NCBI GenBank assembly: GCA_964393545.1
Contig: CAYMUB010000068.1
Span: 1 to 23,341, forward strand
Reading direction: 5' to 3'
Origin: CAYMUB01 sp964393545
Lineage (GTDB): Bacteria > Patescibacteriota > Microgenomatia > Daviesbacterales > UBA10151
DNA length: 23,341 bases
Notes under the pieces: model-generated
Told to the model about the DNA's origin: nothing
Seen by the model: only the letters and a program-made list of their open reading frames with translations
The model's database searches: none
Position numbers and translations under genes: made by a program
Shown: piece by piece, positions 17,300-22,442 of the stretch
Layout of the letters: each line of letters starts with the position of its first letter
Numbering within the stretch: position 1 is the stretch's first letter

Positions 17300-17315
17300 T
17301 TGACTTTTAGGATCA
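17300..17315 (+). repeat. 16-bp direct repeat, copy 1 (TTGACTTTTAGGATCA)
   Basis: This stretch is identical to 22147-22162 and in the same orientation. Flanking similarity (TGG before, ATTAA after) extends it to about 24 bases with small differences. It lies in the 198-bp gap after the rpsG block, on the left edge of the accessory genes. Confidence 0.6.
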
Positions 17316-17363
17316 AAATTAACTTTCTTCAGGTTAGTTTTATACATTACCTCTCTATTCTTA

Positions 17364-17392
17364 TAGACAAATAAATGTACAGTTGTTATTAT
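17364..17392 (+). promoter_or_regulatory. Promoter of the TrpR-like regulator gene
   Basis: TAGACA at 17364-17369 and TATTAT at 17387-17392 are separated by exactly 17 bases; each has five of six consensus bases. The expected start of transcription is about 17399, inside the palindrome at 17397-17410. Confidence 0.65.
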
Positions 17393-17396
17393 AAAG

Positions 17397-17410
17397 ATGA
17401 TTCGAATCAT
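17397..17410. promoter_or_regulatory. Operator candidate 1: perfect 14-bp palindrome ATGATTCGAATCAT
   Basis: The sequence is its own reverse complement over 14 bases. It overlaps the predicted transcription start of the TrpR-like gene and ends eight bases before its ATG. A protein bound here would block initiation. The 12-base core TGATTCGAATCA recurs once in the window, at 17872-17883. Confidence 0.65.
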
Positions 17411-17418
17411 TAAAACTG

Positions 17419-17865
17419 ATGACACAAGTCTCAAAATATCCAATTTCTAAAGAAGTTTATGAAAGATGTTGGGAAATTTTTGTTAAGATTTTAATTGGAA
17501 TTAGAAATTCTAGCGATGCTAGTCTTCTGATAAAGGATCTACTCACCCCTACTGAGAAGATTATGATGGTTAAAAGATTAGCCATTGCCCTCTTACTAAT
17601 ACAAGGCTATGAATATAGAGAAATTATTAAACTTTTAAGAGTTAGTTTTGGCACAATTGCTTTTGTTAAACTCTCTTTAGAGAATGGAAGTGGCGGTTAT
17701 AAAAAGGCAATTGATAAAATTTTAAAAGATGAGAAATTAAAAGAAATTCTCAATAAAACAGCACAAGCTTTAATTGCTCCAGCTACTAAAGGGAAGGGTT
17801 CTGGTACCTGGAGATACTTAAAACAGGAGCTAGAGAAGAAATCAAAAGGCAGAAAGTCTTTCTAA
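17419..17865 (+). CDS. TrpR/YerC-family helix-turn-helix regulator
   Basis: A 148-residue, mostly helical basic protein. Residues ~38-95 match the Trp repressor superfamily (YerC/YecD type): DLLTPTEKIMMVKRLAIALL, then LIQGYEYREIIKLLRVSFGT as the likely helix-turn-helix, then IAFVKLSLENGSGGYKKAI. This is the family pattern I recall (…LTPsE…RL…G.sY.eIa…T…GGY). The last ~55 residues are a Lys-rich tail not typical of TrpR. Tryptophan is not implied, since YerC-like members do not all bind it. The gene has its own good promoter, and palindromes of one type lie at its promoter and just after it, ahead of the next gene. The simplest reading is a repressor controlling itself and the phosphatase-B3/4 pair downstream. 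That is inference. Confidence 0.8.
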   Translation: MTQVSKYPISKEVYERCWEIFVKILIGIRNSSDASLLIKDLLTPTEKIMMVKRLAIALLLIQGYEYREIIKLLRVSFGTIAFVKLSLENGSGGYKKAIDKILKDEKLKEILNKTAQALIAPATKGKGSGTWRYLKQELEKKSKGRKSF

Positions 17866-17871
17866 TTTTGT

Positions 17872-17883
17872 TGATTCGAATCA
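17872..17883. promoter_or_regulatory. Operator candidate 2: palindrome TGATTCGAATCA
   Basis: A perfect 12-bp palindrome identical to the core of the site at 17397-17410, with the right arm extending one further matching base (T). It lies six bases after the stop of the TrpR-like gene and 15 bases before the ATG of the histidine-phosphatase gene, the position expected for a second operator of the same regulator. Confidence 0.6.
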
Positions 17884-17898
17884 TCGGATTAAGACAAT

Positions 17899-18435
17899 AT
17901 GATCAATATAATTTTTGAAGCTCATGCAACAAGTTTGGATAATGAAAAACGTCTTTCATCTGGGCATAATGACGTAGAGTTATCTCCTCTAGGTGAACAA
18001 CAAGCAAAACAATTAGGTGAAAGGTATGCAAATCAAGAATTTGATGCAATATTTTGCTCTGATTTACAAAGATCATATAAAACAGCAGAGATTGCTTTTG
18101 GGGATAGATTTACAATCATCAAAGATAAAAGGTTAAGAGAGTGTGATTATGGAGATTTAACACGACATCCATCTGATGAAGTGGAACCTTAAAGGGTAGA
18201 TAGAATCAAAGTACCGTTTCCTAACGGAGAAAGTTATGAACAAACTAGTATAAGAATGAAAAGTTTTTTAAAAGATTTAAAGAAAAAATATGATAATAAA
18301 AAGGTGATGATTATTGGACATCGGGCTACACAATATGGGTTAGAACATTGGATAAAAAGAGTTTCCCTGCATGATGCAGTTACTGCATCATGGAAATGGC
18401 AGCCAGGGTGGAACTATCAATTAAATGAAATTTAG
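17899..18435 (+). pseudogene. Histidine phosphatase family gene interrupted by an in-frame TAA
   Basis: The first 97 codons encode the N-terminal half of a phosphoglycerate-mutase-like phosphatase: IIFEAHATSLDNEKR, LSPLGEQQAKQLG, FCSDLQRSYKTAEIAF and RLRECDYGDLTRHP. A TAA at 18190-18192 then stops translation. The same frame continues without shift for 80 codons that complete the domain: PFPNGESYEQ, the second catalytic histidine in VMIIGHRATQYGLEH, and WKWQPGWNYQL, ending in TAG at 18433-18435. Both halves belong together, so this is one gene broken by a single stop codon, or a sequencing or assembly error. The usual RHG motif reads EAHAT; I recall this as a feature of this subfamily rather than damage. 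The C-terminal end overlaps the next gene's start by 11 bases. Confidence 0.8.
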
Positions 18436-18808
18436 GATTGAGGAGAAAATTTTTCAGGATTTTGAAAAACCTTTTATTGGGGTAGTTATAGCCCGTGGAA
18501 TTAATAATCAAAATAATAATCCAGAAATTGCTAAACTCTTAAGAGAAGCTGAAACAAATTTAAGAAAACAATTCGAAGGTGTGGAAGTATCGCAGCATCC
18601 ACAAATTGCTCCTTGGAGAGAAGCAGATAGAACAAAGCTTGCAAAGGAAACTAAAAATGCCATCTTGGTTATTGAAAGTTTAGCACCAATATCTCAAGAA
18701 ATAGCTGAAAAAGCCACAAAAGAACTGGCTGAGTTAGTACAAAAGTATTGCGGGGGTAGCGTTGAGACTTTTTTCTTGAATGAAGAAAACAAAGAAATTA
18801 CATTTTAG
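18425..18808 (+). CDS. B3/4 domain protein (solo PheT B3/4-like) with a large internal deletion
   Basis: The product has 127 residues. Residues 1-67 match the start of solo B3/4-domain proteins (COG3382-like, related to the editing domain of PheRS beta): FIGVVIARGINN, NPEIAKLLREAE, HPQIAPWREA. From residue 68 the sequence reads DRTKLAKETKNAILVIESL and ELAELVQKYCGGSVETFF, which is the family's C-terminal end. The ~100 central residues expected between them are missing. In the family, as I recall it, the early motif is HP.IA.WREAYR and the late one is RRWNWRE.D.TK. A deletion between two WRE-coding stretches would give exactly the WREADRTK junction seen here (18614-18634). The frame is kept but the fold should be lost. 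It overlaps the broken phosphatase gene by 11 bases and the plsY remnant on the other strand by 11 bases. Confidence 0.7.
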   Translation: MKFRIEEKIFQDFEKPFIGVVIARGINNQNNNPEIAKLLREAETNLRKQFEGVEVSQHPQIAPWREADRTKLAKETKNAILVIESLAPISQEIAEKATKELAELVQKYCGGSVETFFLNEENKEITF

Positions 18809-19082
18809 CTAATCTTTTTTTAAGATACCATTTGGGTTCTTTACCCTGGAGCATGGGAATAACCTGCGGCCATTGTTTTGCAAAAACAGGAATAGCACAA
18901 AGAATTGTTAACAGAAAATATTCAGGTGCCAGAAAAGGGAATTGTGATCCTAAAAAAAAGATGAGGCAAATAAACTCCTAAATATCCTTGCCGGTAATTT
19001 TTTTAACCACTAAATAAGCTGTTGGAAATGATCCAATCAGATAACCAATGATAAAAAATACCAGGGAGTAAAATATGTTCAT
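18798..19082 (-). pseudogene. plsY-like acyltransferase gene remnant (internal deletion and in-frame stop)
   Basis: Read on the minus strand, an ATG at 19082-19080 overlaps the fakB stop by four bases (ATGA). It encodes 34 residues including FIIGYLIGSFPTAYLVVKK and ITGKDI, the N-terminus of a PlsY-family acyl-phosphate:glycerol-3-phosphate acyltransferase. A TAG follows. The same frame then continues for 59 codons, with FLGSQFPFLAPEYFLL and IPMLQGKEPKWYLKKRL, which look like a PlsY C-terminus. The conserved middle (GSGNxGATN, GHxFP, RGGKG) is absent, so roughly half the gene is gone. An intact plsY lies at 20899. This remnant fills what would otherwise be a 270-base gap. Confidence 0.7.
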
Positions 19083-19942
19083 GATCCTACCATCCAGGAA
19101 AGCAAAAGAGCATCATATCCTAAATGTGTTCCAATCACAGGTGAAATAATATTAACAAACCCAATCTTAATGGTCTCATTATAATCATTAATCATATTTT
19201 TTAACTTGGTGGCATCTTTTTTACAATCACTGTGTGTAATAACAACTGTGATTTTTTTAGATAAAGCTTTGGTAGTAGTTATCTCTTCTTTAAATTGATT
19301 AAAAAGCGCACTGGCCTTATCTTTACTATTTGCCAGAATCTTTTTGGTAATAATTTGACCATCTCTAATTGTTAAGATTGGTCTAAATCTCACTTTCAGC
19401 ATATTTTTTACTAACATTGTTTGTACTGTATTTATTCTTCCTCCTTTTTGCAGCCATGTTGGATCATCAAATACACCAATCAGATGGATAGTAGTTTTAA
19501 TTTCTTCTAGCTTTTTTAAAACAACATCCACCCCTAGTTTCTTAGAAATTAGTTGTAATGCTTTTAGTGTAAAAAGTGCTTCAGCACCACTGGAGCTTTC
19601 TGAATCTATAATATGCACTCTTTTTTGATCTTTGTTTGAAAGTAATTTTTTTGCCTGATTTGCACTGTTATATGTTCCTGAAAAAGAGGCGGAAATAGTT
19701 ATTACTATTATATCTTTGTATTTTTTAAGATTATCTGTAAACAAATTTTTGAATGTTTTTGCAGATGGTTGGGAAGTAGTAGGAGCCTTTATATTTGGTT
19801 TTCGCATCTGTGTATAAAATGAAAAACTACTAGTAAAAGATGGCCAGTTTACAATAAAGGTGAAAATATCTATCGGAGATTTCTTAATAATATTTTTAGG
19901 TAAATCAGCATCTTCACCTACTAGCAGTCCAATGGATTTCAT
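19079..19942 (-). CDS. fakB: DegV family fatty-acid-binding protein (FakB-like)
   Basis: A 287-residue DegV-fold protein. Family signatures seen are TSQPS at 56-60 and SASFSGTYNS at 84-93, which line the fatty-acid carboxylate site in characterised FakB proteins, plus LQKGGRI and THSDCKKDA. The usual N-terminal TDSxxDLP reads GEDADLP, and the C-terminal GPG-type loop reads LGYDALLL, so it is a divergent member. FakB presents a bound fatty acid to the kinase FakA, forming acyl-phosphate. Its ATG lies inside the end of the fakA-like gene (four-base overlap), which strongly supports the partnership. The plsY remnant follows with another four-base overlap, giving an ancestral order fakA-fakB-plsY. 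Confidence 0.85.
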   Translation of the reverse strand: MKSIGLLVGEDADLPKNIIKKSPIDIFTFIVNWPSFTSSFSFYTQMRKPNIKAPTTSQPSAKTFKNLFTDNLKKYKDIIVITISASFSGTYNSANQAKKLLSNKDQKRVHIIDSESSSGAEALFTLKALQLISKKLGVDVVLKKLEEIKTTIHLIGVFDDPTWLQKGGRINTVQTMLVKNMLKVRFRPILTIRDGQIITKKILANSKDKASALFNQFKEEITTTKALSKKITVVITHSDCKKDATKLKNMINDYNETIKIGFVNIISPVIGTHLGYDALLLSWMVGS

Positions 19943-20853
19943 AATAGATGAGAGGCAGTTTCCAAACGCATATCTACAACTTGCAGCTTCATAACTTCTC
20001 CTGTTAAAAGTGCCATCTCTTTTACCACCTCTGGCTTATTGGTATGAATATGAATCTTTATCTTTTCTTGAATTGTTACAATATCAAGGCAATCTCCTAA
20101 CTGATGAAACAGCTCTTTTAATTGTTGAGTGGAAAAGGATGTTTTAGATAACATAAACATTATTTCAAAGGGAAATTTAGTAAGCCTTAGTGTTTTGTTA
20201 TGTACAGGTTTTAAATCAATTCCAGTTAGTTCGAGTCTTGTGCCACTTATTCCTTCATACATACCATATACAAAAAAAGTAAATCCCAAAGCACCCGCGT
20301 CTACAATGTGATTTTTTTCTAAAATCTCCATTTCATTTTCTGTATTAATAAGAGTAGTTCTTACCTTTTGGGTTGCTTGATAAAATATTTCTTTTATCGA
20401 AGTTAAGTTTGTTTTTGATCCGTCTTCTATCGCAGATGAAAAAGAATTTATCACATCAAGCATAGTGCCTTTTATGGGATATTCCATGGATTTCTTAGCA
20501 TTCATTGCCCCAATTTGTAAACCCCTTACTAAATCTTTAAGAGTAAATTGTTTTTTCCCTTTTAAAGATGTTAAAAAGCCAGCTAAATAACTTACTGTTA
20601 TCATTCCTGAATTTCCTCGAGAAGAGATGAGTGCGGCATCCAAAATAGCATCTATCATGTAGTCTGTAGCATCAAAAGCTTTAGATCTTAGTATCTTTTC
20701 AATTGCTGAAAAGGTGCTTGCTAAATTGTTTCCAGTATCATTATCAGCAACAGGAAAAATATTTATAGCGTTAATTTTTTCTTTGCTTTCAATAACCCGC
20801 TTGCTTCCTGTCAAAAGCATATTTGAAAGGTTAGTAAGAGTAATAGATTGCAT
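19939..20853 (-). CDS. fakA: DhaL-type fatty acid kinase, short FakA-like protein
   Basis: A 304-residue protein. Residues ~1-200 form a DhaL/Dak2 ATP-binding domain with the Mg-binding aspartates D37 and D39 in NIFPVADNDTGNN, then SSRGNSGMITVSYLAGF and KNHIVDAGALGF. Residues ~218-304 match the middle FakA domain, including KIHIHTNKP with H268 and H270, the pair that helps hold zinc in known FakA. The matching cysteine motif (GYCTE in typical members) reads FPFE here, though a Cys is present in GDCLDI. Full-length FakA is about 550 residues with a C-terminal domain used for FakB interaction; that domain is absent. It phosphorylates FakB-bound fatty acids. The start lies 45 bases from the divergent plsY. 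Confidence 0.85.
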   Translation of the reverse strand: MQSITLTNLSNMLLTGSKRVIESKEKINAINIFPVADNDTGNNLASTFSAIEKILRSKAFDATDYMIDAILDAALISSRGNSGMITVSYLAGFLTSLKGKKQFTLKDLVRGLQIGAMNAKKSMEYPIKGTMLDVINSFSSAIEDGSKTNLTSIKEIFYQATQKVRTTLINTENEMEILEKNHIVDAGALGFTFFVYGMYEGISGTRLELTGIDLKPVHNKTLRLTKFPFEIMFMLSKTSFSTQQLKELFHQLGDCLDIVTIQEKIKIHIHTNKPEVVKEMALLTGEVMKLQVVDMRLETASHLL

Positions 20854-20867
20854 GGTTTGGTAAATCA

Positions 20868-20884
20868 GCTACAATTATAGTAGC
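20868..20884. promoter_or_regulatory. Divergent fakA/plsY promoter region with 17-bp imperfect palindrome
   Basis: The 45-bp gap between the two divergent genes contains GCTACAATTATAGTAGC, symmetric about 20876 except for one pair. On the minus strand it includes a perfect TATAAT (20879-20874), which would start fakA mRNA about 14 bases before its ATG. On the plus strand TATAGT (20876-20881) and TACTAT (20886-20891) are possible -10 boxes for plsY. No good -35 element is seen for either direction. The palindrome could be an operator shared by both genes. Confidence 0.45.
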
Positions 20885-20898
20885 ATACTATATCAGAA

Positions 20899-21483
20899 AT
20901 GAACGTAATTTTTTTGAGTCTAATCTCTTACGCTTTTGGTTCTATACCATTTGGATACCTGGTAGCTAAGTTAAAGAACATAGATATTCGAAAAGTAGGA
21001 AGTGGTAATATCGGGGCAACTAATGTTAAGAGAGTGCTTGGGTTAAGATACGCGTTGATTGTTGCCATGTTAGATATGGCCAAAGGAGTGTTGCCAACCT
21101 TTATAGCCTTAGGATTATTTAACAACCAGCAGTATATTGCATTTGTAGCTTTTGCGGCTTTTTTAGGTCATATATTTCCTTTGCATCTTAAATTTAGAGG
21201 AGGCAAAGGAGTGGCAACCTTTGCCGGAACTCTTTTGGTAATTACAGGAATTAAAATATTCTTGATTATTGTTACTATCTGGTTAATCTGTCTTTATCTT
21301 ACAAAAGTCATGAGTCTGACTAATCTGGTTTTGAGTGTTTTAATACCATTTCTTTTATTTTTTTTAATTCATTCAATTCCATATTTTATTTATAGCCTGG
21401 TTGTTTGCTTTATTATTTTTTGGTCGCATCGGGCAAATATTGTCAGAATAAAAAAAGGGACAGAAGGCAAACTTTTCAGCTAA
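20899..21483 (+). CDS. plsY: Acyl-phosphate:glycerol-3-phosphate acyltransferase PlsY
   Basis: PlsY moves an acyl group from acyl-phosphate to glycerol-3-phosphate, giving lysophosphatidic acid in the membrane. The 194-residue, five-to-seven-helix protein has all family motifs: FGSIPFGYLVAK (13-24), GSGNIGATN (34-42), GHIFP with H91, and KFRGGKGVAT with the glycine-rich loop at 100-104. Length is normal. It faces fakA across a 45-bp gap. The FakA/FakB pair makes PlsY's substrate, so the three genes form a route from outside fatty acids to phospholipid. Its end overlaps the convergent HAD gene by eight bases. Confidence 0.95.
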   Translation: MNVIFLSLISYAFGSIPFGYLVAKLKNIDIRKVGSGNIGATNVKRVLGLRYALIVAMLDMAKGVLPTFIALGLFNNQQYIAFVAFAAFLGHIFPLHLKFRGGKGVATFAGTLLVITGIKIFLIIVTIWLICLYLTKVMSLTNLVLSVLIPFLLFFLIHSIPYFIYSLVVCFIIFWSHRANIVRIKKGTEGKLFS

Positions 21484-22099
21484 TTATTTGAAGTAATTCT
21501 TCAGGGCTATCAATAATATATTCTGGTTGGTATTTTAAAAGTGCCTTTTTTGAATTAAAACCCCATGTAACAGCAATTATTTTGATATTATTTTTTTGCG
21601 CTGCTTCGATGTCCCGGATCTCGTCACCTATGTAGATTATATCATCAGATTTAAAATTATTCCTTTTCATAAAGCGGTTTAAAGCTTTGGCTTTGCCAAA
21701 GATTGTTTTTTCTGCATAAATATAATCAAAGACATCAAGTCTATTGTGAGTTAAAAATAATTTGATGTTCTCTTTTTTATTAGAAGATAATATCCCTAGG
21801 GAAAATTTTAATTTTTTCAATCTAATAATAAGATCCTTTACTTTAGGAATAGGTTTGGCAAAGGGGATGATTTTTTTATATTCATTATTTGCTCTTTTTA
21901 AAATAAAAGGCAGTTTAAAAACAGGAACATGCAGCTTTTTAAGACTTTCTGAAATTTTATAATCTCGGAATCTCTCAACCCCAGTATCCTTTAAATGATC
22001 ATATCCAAATTCTCCTGAAATTTTACGGAGAATTGAAATGATGGTGGGAATTGTATCTGCAACCGTGCCATCAAAATCAAACAAAATAATCTTTTTCAT
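21476..22099 (-). CDS. HAD superfamily hydrolase (phosphoglycolate phosphatase-like)
   Basis: A 207-residue HAD enzyme of the Gph/PpaX type. Motif I is FDFDGTVADT with the nucleophile Asp8 and acid/base Asp10; motif II is ILSSNKKEN (Ser105); a lysine at 136 or 138 serves motif III; motif IV is YIGDEIRDIEAA. A helical cap lies at about 15-85. The substrate cannot be told from sequence; small phosphate esters such as phosphoglycolate or nucleotides are typical. A TAGAAT box (minus strand, 22117-22112) sits about 12 bases before the ATG, implying a very short leader. It may simply share the accessory block, with no visible link to lipid synthesis. Confidence 0.9.
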   Translation of the reverse strand: MKKIILFDFDGTVADTIPTIISILRKISGEFGYDHLKDTGVERFRDYKISESLKKLHVPVFKLPFILKRANNEYKKIIPFAKPIPKVKDLIIRLKKLKFSLGILSSNKKENIKLFLTHNRLDVFDYIYAEKTIFGKAKALNRFMKRNNFKSDDIIYIGDEIRDIEAAQKNNIKIIAVTWGFNSKKALLKYQPEYIIDSPEELLQIIS

Positions 22100-22146
22100 A
22101 AAGTTAGCTTAATTCTAAAGCTGTAAAGACAAAAAAGAAAGCTGGA

Positions 22147-22162
22147 TTGACTTTTAGGATCA
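22147..22162 (+). repeat. 16-bp direct repeat, copy 2 (TTGACTTTTAGGATCA)
   Basis: Identical to 17300-17315 in the same orientation. Here its first six bases, TTGACT, could serve as a -35 box. Copy 1 has no -10 at the matching distance, so the shared sequence is not explained by promoter function alone. It marks the right edge of the accessory block. Confidence 0.6.
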
Positions 22163-22175
22163 GATTAATTAATAT
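22147..22175 (+). promoter_or_regulatory. Candidate promoter for the greA-fusA unit
   Basis: TTGACT at 22147-22152 and TAATAT at 22170-22175 are separated by 17 bases. Transcription would begin near 22182, giving a leader of about 36 bases that consists mostly of the hairpin at 22186-22204. Confidence 0.45.
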
Positions 22176-22185
22176 CTACATGTTG

Positions 22186-22210
22186 CCTCCCATATCGAGG
22201 GAGGTTTTTT
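22186..22210 (+). terminator. Terminator-like hairpin in the greA leader (possible attenuator)
   Basis: CCTCCC (22186-22191), a seven-base loop and GGGAGG (22199-22204) form a perfect six-bp stem followed by six T. This has the form of an intrinsic terminator, yet it ends eight bases before the greA ATG. No plus-strand gene lies just upstream to be terminated. The 3' arm contains GGAGG, the only Shine-Dalgarno-like sequence for greA, 13 bases from its ATG. It may therefore control read-through or translation of greA-fusA. Confidence 0.6.
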
Positions 22211-22217
22211 AAATTAT

Positions 22218-22439
22218 ATGGATAAAAACTTAAAACAAGAAAAATTGAAAATGTGGAAAGAAAACCTCAAAAAACTTGAGGATCAACTGGTGGCAACTCA
22301 ACTAAAAAAAGGTGAGGCTGCCAGAGAGGGTGATCTTTCTGAAAATGCAGCTTATACTATGGCAATTGAAGATGCAGAAACTTTTAGAGTTCAAATAGAA
22401 CAAGTAAAAAAAATTATTGCTGATTTGCAGAAAGCCTAA
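22218..22439 (+). CDS. GreA-like protein reduced to the N-terminal coiled coil
   Basis: GreA enters the RNA polymerase secondary channel and promotes cleavage of backtracked RNA. This 73-residue protein has only the antiparallel coiled-coil part: an N-terminal helix rich in Lys/Glu/Leu (1-35), the acidic tip EGDLSENAAY with D39 and E42 matching the two functional acids of GreA (D41 and E44 in E. coli), and a second helix (47-73). The FKBP-like C-terminal domain of full GreA (~158 residues), which anchors the factor to polymerase, is absent: TAA follows directly, and fusA begins three bases later. It could act as a stripped-down factor or pair with another protein. Symbol left blank because only half of GreA is present. 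Confidence 0.75.
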   Translation: MDKNLKQEKLKMWKENLKKLEDQLVATQLKKGEAAREGDLSENAAYTMAIEDAETFRVQIEQVKKIIADLQKA

Positions 22440-22442
22440 ATC

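Noticed and set aside
18190..18192. TAA as a reassigned sense codon
   Set aside because: TAA ends many intact genes here (for example rpoB, rpoC, rpsL), and TGA and TAG also act as stops, so recoding is unlikely.
17221..22217. CRISPR array, transposase or integrase in the accessory block
   Set aside because: No regularly spaced repeats and no recombinase-like protein were found; only the single pair of 16-bp direct repeats hints at past insertion.
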